DNA of 64,000 nucleotides, from contig JACKGS010000003.1 of the NCBI GenBank assembly GCA_020631865.1, positions 5,098 to 69,097 of the forward strand, written 5' to 3'. The notes under the pieces were generated by a model. That model ran no database searches. It saw only the letters and a list, made by a program, of their open reading frames with translations, and had not been told where the DNA came from. This DNA comes from Candidatus Nomurabacteria bacterium. GTDB taxonomy: Bacteria; Patescibacteriota; Saccharimonadia; Saccharimonadales; UBA7683. This document shows, piece after piece, positions 25,856-35,343 of this stretch; the first letter of the stretch is position 1, and the number at the start of each line of letters is the position of its first letter. A program made the position numbers and the translations under genes.

Positions 25856-26028
25856 TAAAAACTGAGTAAATTCAGTCGCAAGTTTACCTATTAATATTCC
25901 CGGTGTCTTAAGACATGCTCTCGATGCAGTCAAAGTATTATTTGGTGTTTACGTAGCTACTCTAGTGATATTTATCACTGTATTAATTGCAGCCTAGTTT
26001 ATTATTAAATTGTAATCAGGAGTATTCT

Positions 26029-26544
26029 ATGACGCAAATTGAACTACCGCCGAACCAACCGACTAATTTCGACCAAATACAAACACAAGATCCAAATGGA
26101 TCTTTTTTTGAAACTGAATTAAGTGATGAAGAGATTATGGAAAGAATCAACTCAATACCGTCAGCACTTTTTAGCCTCAAAGATCCTACTGAAATTGAAG
26201 TGCTAGATGCCGTATTTATTGCCCTTGGCTACCTCCCAACAGAAGACGATATATTAAATTTTGAAAATTTAGGCGACACGCACTCCAGTATGCAGTTACG
26301 CAAAATACGTGACAGTTTTTTAGGTAACACACGGCTTGCAATTAACCTATTTAGAAACGAATATTTTGAAGACGGTATTCGCAGCACCGACAAGATTGTC
26401 GAATTATACGAACAAACTGATTATGCAGATAACGACATCATAGTAAAAGCCTTGAGAATCTTAGGAGCCCAACACAGATCAAGCGAAACAATCAAAAATA
26501 GCGAAGCCACTATAAGGCTAATGTATTTAGCTTCTTCCGAGTAA
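26029..26544 (+). CDS. Hypothetical acidic protein, 171 aa
   Basis: The ATG at 26029 has CAGGAG 8 nt upstream; the TTG at 25987 is rejected. The N-terminal 45 residues are Pro/Gln/Asp rich and probably disordered, and the rest is helical. No domain recognised. Confidence 0.6.
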   Translation: MTQIELPPNQPTNFDQIQTQDPNGSFFETELSDEEIMERINSIPSALFSLKDPTEIEVLDAVFIALGYLPTEDDILNFENLGDTHSSMQLRKIRDSFLGNTRLAINLFRNEYFEDGIRSTDKIVELYEQTDYADNDIIVKALRILGAQHRSSETIKNSEATIRLMYLASSE

Positions 26545-26586
26545 TGAACAGATGTACTATAGGAGTTGCTAGCGTATACTAAATAC

Positions 26587-27156
26587 ATGGCATTTGAAGA
26601 TTTTAAACAAAAGAAATCAATAGTAGTAGTTTTTACTGGCGAAAATAAAGGAAAAACAAGTGCTAGTATTGGCTTAATGTGCCGAGCACTTGGACGTGGT
26701 CACAGGGTTGCGTACATACAGTTTATTAAACACTGGGAAGTCGGCGAACATACCTTTATCCATAAAATTGAACCACTATTTAAAGACCAGCTATTCTTTT
26801 ACAAAGGCGGGAAGGGGTTTTTCGATGCTGGTGATTTAAGTGAAAAAGATATCGATGATGAATCGCACAAAAAATCTGCGGTTGAAACACTAAAAATTGC
26901 TTCTGAAAAATCCATTAGCGGAGAATTTGATCTTGTAATATGCGACGAACTAAGTAACGCCGTACACGATGGACTACTCGGAGTGAACGACTTAAAATCA
27001 ATCATTAACAACCGCTCAAAAAACACATCACTTTGTATCACGGGGCGTAACTTTCCACCCAAACTTCTGAGTTCCGTAGATATTGCTACAAATATGACTA
27101 AGTTAAAACACCATTTTGATGATCAATTTATAGCCAACAAAGGTATAGATTACTAA
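26587..27156 (+). CDS. Corrinoid adenosyltransferase-like P-loop protein (CobO/BtuR family)
   Basis: The ATG at 26587 follows TATACT by 6 nt. At 189 aa it has P-loop TGENKGKTSAS, GRGHRVAYIQFIK and an LVICDELSNAVHDGLL Walker-B region, then a C-terminal TGRNFPPKL that matches the CobO/CobA pattern. The known reaction transfers adenosyl from ATP to cob(I)alamin or corrinoid precursors. No other cobalamin gene is seen in this window, so the substrate is open. Salvage or a repurposed ATPase are alternatives. Confidence 0.8.
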   Translation: MAFEDFKQKKSIVVVFTGENKGKTSASIGLMCRALGRGHRVAYIQFIKHWEVGEHTFIHKIEPLFKDQLFFYKGGKGFFDAGDLSEKDIDDESHKKSAVETLKIASEKSISGEFDLVICDELSNAVHDGLLGVNDLKSIINNRSKNTSLCITGRNFPPKLLSSVDIATNMTKLKHHFDDQFIANKGIDY

Positions 27157-27552
27157 TTAACCGATTTGCTTTACTAATGAACCAATACTGCCGCTGGAAT
27201 CAAAGTCGCTATGCTGTCTCAGTCTTTGAAGCAAAGCTGAGTTATTTGACACTATATGTAGACCGGTTCGACCAAGCATTGCAGTATATTTTTCTGCCCA
27301 TTGCACTAATCGCCTTTCGTTAGACTCATCATTTGCACACAAATGCATAATCTCTAAGTTTGAATCATTAGCCTCTGGAAACACCAGTGTAGTAGCCCCA
27401 ATAATCAAACCGCTTTCTTCTGATAATATTGCACCATTAAAGCCGCTCTGTACAGTTTTTAGATCGAAAACAATTTGATTATTAGCATAATAGTTTTCAA
27501 CACTATTAACTCTTATCGTACTGCCGTTATATATTGTTCTTACTTTAGTCAC
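27157..27552 (-). CDS. Hypothetical, 131 aa, weakly GNAT-like
   Basis: Starts at GTG (TKVRTIYNGSTIRV). The central pattern ILSEESGLIIGATTLVF then HLCANDESNERRLVQWAEKY recalls an acetyltransferase fold, but the acetyl-CoA motif is not clear. TATATT lies 8 nt upstream of the start. It is convergent with the CobO-like gene, with their ends touching. Function not assigned. Confidence 0.5.
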   Translation of the reverse strand: MTKVRTIYNGSTIRVNSVENYYANNQIVFDLKTVQSGFNGAILSEESGLIIGATTLVFPEANDSNLEIMHLCANDESNERRLVQWAEKYTAMLGRTGLHIVSNNSALLQRLRQHSDFDSSGSIGSLVKQIG

Positions 27553-27602
27553 GATTGTCTAATATACAACTTTAGACATTATTACGCAAACCTGAGAGCA
27601 TC

Positions 27603-27630
27603 TTGACAGATATCAAACTTTCTTTAATAT
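27603..27630 (+). promoter_or_regulatory. Strong leaderless promoter
   Basis: Consensus TTGACA, a 16-nt spacer and TAATAT, with the ATG 6 nt after the -10. This is the clearest leaderless promoter in the window. Confidence 0.75.
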
Positions 27631-27636
27631 TAAGGT

Positions 27637-28218
27637 ATGATTAAGACATATGATAATTTAGACCTAGGAAATGTCATAAGTTCAGATACAGCATGCGAAG
27701 AAATTCTTAGTTCAAAAGAACCACAAAATCTTATTGTGGGACTTGAATTTTCAAATAAAAACACACATCTTGAAGTTGAAGAGATTGAAGCATGCATAGC
27801 AGAACGAATCGGGGTAGACCTAGACACAGAACAAGCTCCATATGGTGTATATAGCACTAAATTTACTCTGAACTCTTTGTTAAAGGCATATAACACCAAG
27901 TTCCACGGGCAACCAAGATTAGTTTTAGCTGAGTTAGGAATCTCTAAAAACATTTCAACCGGAAGATACATAATTCCTTCGCCAGATGCAAAAAAAGCTT
28001 GCGCAAAAATGCTAGAATATGGAACCAGAATCAGAAAAGCTACGGCAATAGTAGGAGAAAGAGTCGAGTTTCGTAAAACAACTATCGGGAGCGTTAAAGC
28101 GATAGACAATCCGTATTACATAGAATCACTCAGGACTGCCGACCAACAACATCACGGTATTCCGTACGACAAAGGGTTCATGTCCAGCTACGACCGTGGA
28201 ACTCTAGGTACTATTTAA
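27637..28218 (+). CDS. Hypothetical, 193 aa
   Basis: A soluble protein without signal peptide, membrane helix or known motif. It contains a basic stretch (KKACAKMLEYGTRIRKA) and a His/Gly-rich C-terminus (QQHHGIPYDKG). Expression is from the consensus promoter at 27603 and is probably leaderless. Convergent with the ParB-like gene 7 bp away. Confidence 0.6.
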   Translation: MIKTYDNLDLGNVISSDTACEEILSSKEPQNLIVGLEFSNKNTHLEVEEIEACIAERIGVDLDTEQAPYGVYSTKFTLNSLLKAYNTKFHGQPRLVLAELGISKNISTGRYIIPSPDAKKACAKMLEYGTRIRKATAIVGERVEFRKTTIGSVKAIDNPYYIESLRTADQQHHGIPYDKGFMSSYDRGTLGTI

Positions 28219-28225
28219 AAATTAT

Positions 28226-29469
28226 TCAGTGTTTATCGGTTTTCAAAACTGCAACAACCCCTGCGCCGGCAACTACTTTACTGAATTTGTCTTGAAACAT
28301 TCCCATGCCTTGCTCTAATGTCTCTAACATAACCCCAGCCTCATCAGAATTTGGCTTCATGACTTCAATATGAAGCTGCAAAGACCTAAAAGCACTAGAT
28401 GTCGTTAGTTCTGAAACTTCCTGAATACGTTTTTTTAATTCAGCTCTTGTTCTTCGACGATGATCTATCCACTCTTTATCTGGGTCGACAAATAGCCTTA
28501 ATGCTTTATCTTCTGCGGGATTATGCGCATCCCAGTTTTCGATTAAACTTCCGAAGTGCTTTTTTGCATTAGATATATTCAGTCTTTTTGACTGAATAAA
28601 TGCAACTTTAGAGGCATTCCATAATAAAATCTCGTCTTCAATTTCAAATTGATCTTCTTCAGATAATAATTCGTAGTCAGAATCAAAATATTTATTAGCC
28701 AAATACCTTCTATGTGGCTCAACTGTTCTACCAAGCTCAACTATAGGACCGTATGGCACTGCGCCAACAAAAACATATTCACGTATTTCTTCAGAAAGAT
28801 TACTAAATATCAGAGCAGCTTCAAGGGCTTTTTTAGAAAATTTATTTCTATTAATTTCGGCAAATTCACTTGTATTACTCCAGTTTCCGTTTTCAAGCCC
28901 GTAATAATATGTTTCTACCATTGCAATGGCGGTACGTTCCTGACTGGGTTTTTCGTGTAAATTTTCATCCATCTGAAGTGCTAATATCTCTGCTGGTGAT
29001 ATATTTTCATAAATCTTACAATTTACGGTAGATTCGCTCCAATTCGAGATATCATAACCAGCATCTATGGCACGTTTAATTCTTTGATTTTCGATATCAT
29101 CAATTGCGTCAACTCTTGTATGGCCAGCAATCACTAAATTATAACGACCGTCTTCATTAGGTATATAGTCAGAAATATGATGACTCTTCTTCCATAACTT
29201 ATTGATAAAATTTAGGTAATCTTCAAAAGACTCATGGCTAAGAACAGCGACATCGGGTGGGTTGATAATATCATTATTTCAATAGATTCTTTAATACTTT
29301 CAAATGCCGGGTTACTACTTCCGCGTTGCTGTGAAACCCGTATCAAAGATTGTACAGGCAGATCTTGCATATGCTTTTTGCCATATTCACGAGGTCGTAA
29401 ATACTCTGGCATCTCAGATATATTCAAGCAATTTGAATCTAATTCAAAATTTTGTGTTTCTTTTGACAC
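28226..29469 (-). pseudogene. ParB/Spo0J-like nuclease-fold protein, one frameshift
   Basis: The N-terminal part (GTG at 29469) has LPVQSLIRVSQQRGSSNPAF, a ParB-type start. It shifts frame near 29268 into NPPDVAVLSHESFEDYL, which runs into LVIAGHTRVDAI (ParB box II, GHxRxxA) and the 302-aa C-terminal portion. One base change restores about 414 aa. ParB-like proteins bind or cut DNA or use CTP; this one lacks an adjacent parA and is probably not the chromosomal partition ParB. Error or decay cannot be separated by eye. Confidence 0.7.
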
Positions 29470-29607
29470 CCAAACCTCTCACTTCGTTATATATTCTAGT
29501 ATGTCATTAATTAATGTAAGCCACAATAATCATTGCAAAATTCACAATCTTGACAGAATATCGACAAAGAGTAACATGAGCTCAGGATCAAGTATTAGGT
29601 AAGTCTT

Positions 29608-30180
29608 ATGAAAAAGCCCGAACAATTCCTACAACCACAGAGCAAAGAATCATCACAATTAATTAATGGTGCTGTTATGTGCGGTCTACTAGGCTCACAA
29701 AACATATACAGACTCGTTGGAGAAAATATCCATAATTACAGCACTAGTGACAAGGGCATCATAGTGCCAGCACTAAGAACAATAGATGATTTTACGCTCG
29801 GCGAAAGAGTATGGTTTTTTGATCCATCAGTACATTCAACACACCAACATGGGGTTGTATCCTCATTTATAACCGAGTTGAATCAGCTAAGCGTTAACAG
29901 ACTAGACAGCAATACGAGCTTCCAAACTATTATTTCTCCTACTCACTATGGCTTATGGCGACTAAGTGATGTCAAGACAATTATGCAATTTAATGACATA
30001 TTTCGTGGTCAAGGGACACCCAATCCAATGAGCATTATAGAAGCAGTTCAACGAGACGCCCTGCCAGATAATAACGACCTTTTACTTAGGTCTATACATC
30101 GAAAACTCAGCTATAGACCATCGGACCACCCACATCTTGCAAATCCACTAAGTGGTTCTTCAGCTATAATGCATACATGA
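29608..30180 (+). CDS. Hypothetical, 190 aa
   Basis: A soluble protein with no recognised family; several His and Trp residues lie in the middle (DPSVHSTHQHGVVSSF). Its last codons contain the TATAAT box and overlap the start of the nuclease gene by 4 nt. Start at ATG 29608 without a good Shine-Dalgarno. Confidence 0.55.
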   Translation: MKKPEQFLQPQSKESSQLINGAVMCGLLGSQNIYRLVGENIHNYSTSDKGIIVPALRTIDDFTLGERVWFFDPSVHSTHQHGVVSSFITELNQLSVNRLDSNTSFQTIISPTHYGLWRLSDVKTIMQFNDIFRGQGTPNPMSIIEAVQRDALPDNNDLLLRSIHRKLSYRPSDHPHLANPLSGSSAIMHT

Positions 30181-30767
30181 ACAAGCGATCTAAGAAGAAA
30201 CTTATCAGATTAATAGTGTCGCTAATAATTATCGTCTTAATATCGCTGATTGAGACTAATAGCAACCTTAACGACACCAAAAATAATGCAGAGCAAAAAA
30301 TTATTCAAAATACACCCGGATTATACACGGTTACAAAATTTGATGATGGCGACACAATTCAAGTAGATATGGAGGGTAAAAAAGAGACTGTTCGTTTCAT
30401 CGGAGTTGATACGCCAGAAACGCATGATCCACGCAAACCGATTCAGTGCTTCGGTAAAGCTGCCTCAAATTTTACAAAGTCAACAATAGACCAGAATAGA
30501 GTTAGGTTAGAATCAGACCCTACTGGAAGCAATAGAGACAGGTACCAAAGACTACTCAGGTATGTCTATCTACCAGACGGAACACTAGTTAACTTAAAAA
30601 TTATCGCCGAAGGCTATGGCTTTACGGTTACAGCATTTCCATTCACAAAGATGGAGGAATTTAGATTAGCTCAAAAAAATGCTAGAATCCAAAATATAGG
30701 GCTCTGGTCGAAATGTGAGCTTGAAGAAACAAAAGGACGAATACAAACCGCCCCCGAAGCGCGCTAA
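30177..30767 (+). CDS. Thermonuclease-like (SNase) exported or anchored nuclease
   Basis: A basic N-terminus and one membrane segment (IRLIVSLIIIVLISLI) precede an SNase OB-fold: TVTKFDDGDTIQVDM, VRFIGVDTPET, a YQRLLRYVYLPDG region with the catalytic Arg/Glu, and GLWSKCE at the end. At 196 aa it fits a membrane-anchored extracellular nuclease. In a reduced cell this would scavenge nucleotides or digest host or environmental DNA (inference). TATAAT lies 6 nt before the ATG. Confidence 0.92.
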   Translation: MNKRSKKKLIRLIVSLIIIVLISLIETNSNLNDTKNNAEQKIIQNTPGLYTVTKFDDGDTIQVDMEGKKETVRFIGVDTPETHDPRKPIQCFGKAASNFTKSTIDQNRVRLESDPTGSNRDRYQRLLRYVYLPDGTLVNLKIIAEGYGFTVTAFPFTKMEEFRLAQKNARIQNIGLWSKCELEETKGRIQTAPEAR

Positions 30768-32051
30768 CTACCAAACACTACCGGCAAATTTTATATGTTT
30801 GTGATTGCTAGATAATCTATTGTAGAGCTTCTCCAGATCTGCAATCTGTTTTGATTCTGTATAACCTGTAGCAAATTCGATACTAGATGTAGACATTCTA
30901 GATCTAAGGTTTTTTTCAGTTAGAATCTGAACAATTTTATTAGCAAAATCTTCTGGGTCATTCTCTGCTAACAGACCATTTTTATCGTTATGAAAAATTT
31001 CAGAGACATTTTTATCACAAAGCACCAACGGCAATCCAGCCCCAGCAGCTTCGTGCAAGACAAGTCCCTGTGTATCCGTAAGCGAAGGGAAGGCAAAAAT
31101 ATCTGCAGAGGCGTAAATAACACCGGCATGACTACGCTCGTAATGTCCTGTAAATATAATTCTGTCTCTTAGGTTATAGAGCTTGGCTTTTTGTTCAAGT
31201 TCCTCTCGATAATCAAAGTCTCCTGCAAACATTAATTTGATATCTTTATACTTTGGTGCAATAAAGCCACCAAACGATTCTAGTAATAGATCAAGATTCT
31301 TTTCTTTACTTATTCTTCCCGCATAAAGAATAACTTTTTCATTACTGTCGATGTTGTATCTTTGTTTAAATTCAGAGATATCAGCATTGCTTGGCTTTGC
31401 AAGAGGGTCAACCCCGGTAGGCATTAATACAAGCTCTGATTTGGTGTGCCAATTCGTTAATTGCTTTTGGTGTTTTTTAGAAAGCACAATAACCGCATCA
31501 CATCTATCATGAATGCTAGTTATATATTCCGCTGTCAACCTTTTTACCCATGTTTTAAAACGACCATCTTCTGGGATTTCTATAAATGCACGGCCCCAGC
31601 TCTTCAAACGTCCTTTTAAAACAATCGGCGCAGCAATTGGGAAGGCAAGAATTACCTTTTGAGAAGCGGGGTAGTAGTCTACATATTGATATATATCTGT
31701 AGAATATTGCGATATAACAGGAATATCGTACTTTAAGCCAGCCATCAGACCAAGCAGCCCTACTTGATTTGGAGTAAAGAAATGTATTACGTCTAATTTT
31801 AATTTATTTATTTTCTGAAGTTGCAAAGGAGGAAAGAAGACGCTTGTTAAATCCTCTTCATAAGTAGCGCCTTTAATGGCTCGAAATCTAATTATACTAG
31901 GATCGGTTTCTACATATTCTGAATCTGAGCTCGGTGCAAAAATATACACCTCATGCCCCAAGGCCTCTAGTCCAGACCTCGTTAATTGCACTACGAAGCT
32001 AATGCCGTTTGTAACAGGCAAGTAGGTGTCTGTAAAAAGACCGATACGCAT
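30768..32051 (-). CDS. GT4-family glycosyltransferase
   Basis: Start set at the ATG at 32051 (MRIGLFTDTYLPVTNG). A GT-B fold of 427 aa: N-terminal GIS-containing loop, C-terminal VILYAGRISKEKNLDLLL and the donor-binding FAFPSLTDTQGLVLHEA with the E-x7-E pattern. Relatives transfer glucose or mannose to diacylglycerol or phosphatidylinositol, so glycolipid or cell-envelope synthesis is likely. A TAAACT box lies 8 nt upstream. Confidence 0.92.
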   Translation of the reverse strand: MRIGLFTDTYLPVTNGISFVVQLTRSGLEALGHEVYIFAPSSDSEYVETDPSIIRFRAIKGATYEEDLTSVFFPPLQLQKINKLKLDVIHFFTPNQVGLLGLMAGLKYDIPVISQYSTDIYQYVDYYPASQKVILAFPIAAPIVLKGRLKSWGRAFIEIPEDGRFKTWVKRLTAEYITSIHDRCDAVIVLSKKHQKQLTNWHTKSELVLMPTGVDPLAKPSNADISEFKQRYNIDSNEKVILYAGRISKEKNLDLLLESFGGFIAPKYKDIKLMFAGDFDYREELEQKAKLYNLRDRIIFTGHYERSHAGVIYASADIFAFPSLTDTQGLVLHEAAGAGLPLVLCDKNVSEIFHNDKNGLLAENDPEDFANKIVQILTEKNLRSRMSTSSIEFATGYTESKQIADLEKLYNRLSSNHKHIKFAGSVW

Positions 32052-32154
32052 ATACAAGTAGTTTACCACGTACTTAAACTAGGCGCCCCATTGGGTGTGT
32101 CTCGAATCGCCATAATTAACGTTAGTACATCGTTATGGTAAACTGTATTCAAGC

Positions 32155-33279
32155 ATGAGCACAAAGAAACCAATCAAGAAAAAATCTAAAACTAAAAAAG
32201 TTAATAAAAAGCCTGAGCTTAGTATTTTCAAAAAAATTACATCAAAATTAAATAAGTTTAACAAGTGGCAAAAATCGGCCATATATATATTGTTTACCGC
32301 TGTTATATTACTAACTATACATTTTATTGTCGAAGCTAGTTGGCATCCACTACCTAAAGTTAACTATGGAGTGAGCTTCTCTAAGCTATACGCAGATGAA
32401 TTGGGGGTAGATTGGAAGGCTAATTTCACTGCATTACTCGATGATATGGAGATTAGAAACTTTCGCCTAATGAGCTACTGGGACGTGAGTGAACCCGTTC
32501 AAGGTAAATACAATTTTTCAGATTTAACATGGCAAATGGATGAAGCAGCTAAGCGTGGAGCAAAAGTTAGTCTGGGCCTAGGAATGCGCCAACCAAGGTG
32601 GCCAGAGTGTCATAAGCCGAGCTGGTACTCGACTCTTTCAAAGCAAGAACGTGAAGAAGCTATTATAAATTTTGTCAAAGTAACGGTAACTCAGTTTAAA
32701 GATCATCCGGCACTACAAAGCTATCAGCTTGAAAATGAAGCCGTCAACAACTGGTTTGGTGAATGTACGCCTGAAGATATAGATCAAAAAAGGCTACAAA
32801 AAGAATTTGAGGCAGTTAAGAGTATTGACCAAAAGCATCCTGTTTATATGAGTCTTAGTGATCAACATGGCCTGCCACTAAACAAACCAGTGCCAGACAA
32901 ATATGGGTATTCTGTTTATAGAATAGTCTGGAATGATAAAACTGGACCATTCAGGTTCTACGTAACCTATCCTACGCCGGTTTGGTATCACAAGATAAGA
33001 GGCTGGTGGATAAAAACATTCAAAGACCGAAACATTTTTGTGCATGAGCTTCAAATTGAACCATGGGGCCCAGCCGCCACATCAGATCTAACTGTTGAAG
33101 AGCAGAATAAATCTATGAGCCCCAAGCAAATAAACGAAAACTTTCAATTTGCCCGTAAAATTGGATATCCAGATATCTATACATGGGGTGGGGAATGGTG
33201 GTACTGGAGAATGACTAAGTTTAATGATCCGAGCATATGGAATACAGTAAAAACCGAGTTTCAGAACACGCGACAATAA
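32155..33279 (+). CDS. Membrane-anchored TIM-barrel glycosidase-like protein, copy 1
   Basis: A Lys-rich N-terminus (KKPIKKKSKTKKVNKK) and one membrane helix (about 43-62) precede a clan-A-like barrel: FRLMSYWDVSEPVQGKYNF, a Q-LENEA acid/base candidate (SYQLENEAVNNWF), HELQIEPWG as possible nucleophile strand and a terminal TWGGEWWYWR. It resembles GH5/GH42-type hydrolases, but the exact family is unclear. The active domain would face outside. A paralogue follows immediately with overlapping ends. Confidence 0.75.
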   Translation: MSTKKPIKKKSKTKKVNKKPELSIFKKITSKLNKFNKWQKSAIYILFTAVILLTIHFIVEASWHPLPKVNYGVSFSKLYADELGVDWKANFTALLDDMEIRNFRLMSYWDVSEPVQGKYNFSDLTWQMDEAAKRGAKVSLGLGMRQPRWPECHKPSWYSTLSKQEREEAIINFVKVTVTQFKDHPALQSYQLENEAVNNWFGECTPEDIDQKRLQKEFEAVKSIDQKHPVYMSLSDQHGLPLNKPVPDKYGYSVYRIVWNDKTGPFRFYVTYPTPVWYHKIRGWWIKTFKDRNIFVHELQIEPWGPAATSDLTVEEQNKSMSPKQINENFQFARKIGYPDIYTWGGEWWYWRMTKFNDPSIWNTVKTEFQNTRQ

Positions 33280-34178
33280 GCTGTGACTTCGGTGTCAGCT
33301 TTTCCATTAAGCAATCTCGTGATTTTAAGATCGACCCAATTGATACACTAAAATTTTTGATTTACACCGTAGAGTTCCGTCGCTTTCGACTCATGAGCTA
33401 CTGGAATGAGCACGAAGCAGTGCCCGGTAGGTACAATTTTGATGAACTCGACCAACAGATTAATCTGATAAAAAATGTAGGTGGAGAAATTTCATTATGC
33501 TTAGGAGCAAGACAGCCTAGGTGGCCTGAAAGTCATTGGCCAAAATGGGCACTGAAACTACCTCGAGCCGAAAGATATGAAAGACTATACAAATATATCA
33601 AGATTGTGGTTGAAAGATATAAAGACGAATCTAGCATTACCAGTTATCAATTAGAAAACGAAGCATTGAATAGAAGTTTTGGAACAAATGGTGATTTTAA
33701 TAGAATGAGATTACGAGATGAGCTAAAAATAATCAAAAAAATAGATCCCACTAAGCCCGTAATTATGAGTACTAGTAACACATGGGGCATACCACTTTGC
33801 AGACCAATACCCGATGCTTTTGGATTCACATTCTATCAAACACAGTTTGAAAAAGGATTATACACAAAAAACAAACTTCCATACCGTTGGTGGCATGCTA
33901 GGTCTATTTTAATAAAAATAATCACTGGTAGGAGATCCTTCATACACGAGCTACAAGCCGAACCTTGGGGACCAAAAGCTATTTGGGAAATGACGACCGA
34001 AGAGCAAGATAAATCTATGGATTCCAAACAGCTCAAAACCAATATACACCTTGCAAAAAAGACCAAACTGTTACCGATTGATTTATGGGGTGGTGAGTGG
34101 TGGTACTGGCGACACCTACAAGGTGATGATGATATCTATAAAACTGTAATTAAACATCTATCATCAGATGAAGTATAA
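33237..34178 (+). CDS. TIM-barrel glycosidase-like protein, copy 2
   Basis: A tandem paralogue of the preceding gene with the same landmarks (FRLMSYWNEHEAVPGRYNF, SYQLENEALNRSFG, HELQAEPWGPKA, LWGGEWWYWR), but it lacks the N-terminal anchor. The only early start is the ATG at 33237, inside the previous gene and overlapping it by 43 nt. The product may be cytosolic, or a loss of the anchor region may have occurred after duplication. Confidence 0.72.
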   Translation: MEYSKNRVSEHATISCDFGVSFSIKQSRDFKIDPIDTLKFLIYTVEFRRFRLMSYWNEHEAVPGRYNFDELDQQINLIKNVGGEISLCLGARQPRWPESHWPKWALKLPRAERYERLYKYIKIVVERYKDESSITSYQLENEALNRSFGTNGDFNRMRLRDELKIIKKIDPTKPVIMSTSNTWGIPLCRPIPDAFGFTFYQTQFEKGLYTKNKLPYRWWHARSILIKIITGRRSFIHELQAEPWGPKAIWEMTTEEQDKSMDSKQLKTNIHLAKKTKLLPIDLWGGEWWYWRHLQGDDDIYKTVIKHLSSDEV

Positions 34179-34186
34179 TATTTGTT

Positions 34187-34645
34187 ATGAAAAAGAAGCC
34201 CGAAAGTGCTCCGATTGTAAACAGACGAGCAAGATTTGATTACGAACTAGGTGAAACAATCTCAGCTGGTATTATTCTAAGCGGCGCTGAAGTCAGGGGC
34301 GCCAGAATGGGCCACGTACGTCTCACCGGTAGTTACGCAAACATAAAACAAAATGAACTTTGGTTAACTAACATGAGTATCTCGATTCCTGATACTGCCA
34401 GAAACAAAGATGATGATAAAGAAAACTCTAACCCAAGAAAGCTACTTGTTACAAAAAAAGAGTTATTCAAAATTGAAGAAGCTAAAAAACAAGGTATGAC
34501 CATTGTACCAACCAGACTCTTCACAACTGGTAGATTCATAAAAATCGAACTCAGTCTCGCCAAAGGTAAAAAGAACTACGACAAGCGCGAAACCATTAAG
34601 CGTCGCCAACAAGACCGCGACGCTAAAAGGGAGATAAAGCGATGA
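34187..34645 (+). CDS. smpB: SsrA-binding protein SmpB
   Basis: A 152-aa OB-fold protein with NRRARFDYELGETISAGI, SGAEVRGARMGHVRLTGSY and a basic C-terminal tail (KRRQQDRDAKREIKR) that inserts into the mRNA channel. It delivers tmRNA to stalled ribosomes. No tmRNA gene is seen nearby. TATAAT lies 7 nt before the ATG. It overlaps the next gene by 4 nt. Confidence 0.96.
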   Translation: MKKKPESAPIVNRRARFDYELGETISAGIILSGAEVRGARMGHVRLTGSYANIKQNELWLTNMSISIPDTARNKDDDKENSNPRKLLVTKKELFKIEEAKKQGMTIVPTRLFTTGRFIKIELSLAKGKKNYDKRETIKRRQQDRDAKREIKR

Positions 34646-35343
34646 GTCAGCAGGTAACAACCTTCGGCATTCCGGCTAATGCCCGAGATATCGTTGTTTT
34701 CGTACATGGATTTGGAGTCCGCTGGGACTCACGTGGGATGTTTGTTGATATTCAGCATGCCCTCCCGAAGAATTGGGGTTACGTATTTTTTGACTTTTAC
34801 AACATTGATCAATCAGATGTATTCATTAGCCCAATCGATGACCAGATAGCGCGACTAGAGTCTGTGTTACAAAAATTGAAGCAGCTTGCCCCAACCGCCA
34901 CCGTTCACATAATTGCACACTCTAAAGGCTGTATTATTACCTCACTCACACAGCCAACAATTACCGGTAATGTCGTTTTCTTAGCGCCACCTGAGATTTT
35001 TGGGTCAAAATTAGAAAAATATTTTGCGCGTTACCCAAATGCGAAGTTAACTACTACAGAAATATCAATACCCAGAAAAGATGGCACAATTACTCACATT
35101 CCTTTAAATTTCTTCGAACAGACTAAAGACGTTGATGCAGAAGAGGCAATGTTAAACTACAGTAAAAAGGCTAGGTTGCATATTTTACAAACTACTCAAG
35201 ATGAAGTACTGGGCGAAACTGCATACAATAGATTGCGTAAAAGCCCAGATATTGAAATTACCGCCATAGATTCAGACCATAATTTCACAGAACATAGTAG
35301 AGAAAAATTAATTAGCTATCTTAAAGGGGTCTTAAATGAGTAA
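34642..35343 (+). CDS. Alpha/beta-hydrolase-like protein
   Basis: At 233 aa it has the early VVFVHGFGVRWDSRG oxyanion loop, nucleophile elbow IIAHSKGC (Ser), a late Asp region and DSDHNFTEH with the catalytic His. No signal peptide. Substrate unknown. It is coupled to smpB (ATGA overlap) and overlaps the next ORF by 8 nt. Confidence 0.82.
   Translation: MSQQVTTFGIPANARDIVVFVHGFGVRWDSRGMFVDIQHALPKNWGYVFFDFYNIDQSDVFISPIDDQIARLESVLQKLKQLAPTATVHIIAHSKGCIITSLTQPTITGNVVFLAPPEIFGSKLEKYFARYPNAKLTTTEISIPRKDGTITHIPLNFFEQTKDVDAEEAMLNYSKKARLHILQTTQDEVLGETAYNRLRKSPDIEITAIDSDHNFTEHSREKLISYLKGVLNE

Noticed and set aside
25863..25997. Hydrophobic 38-residue open frame after the glutaredoxin gene
   Set aside because: No ATG, GTG or TTG start in frame and no ribosome site; could be a remnant but cannot be called a gene.
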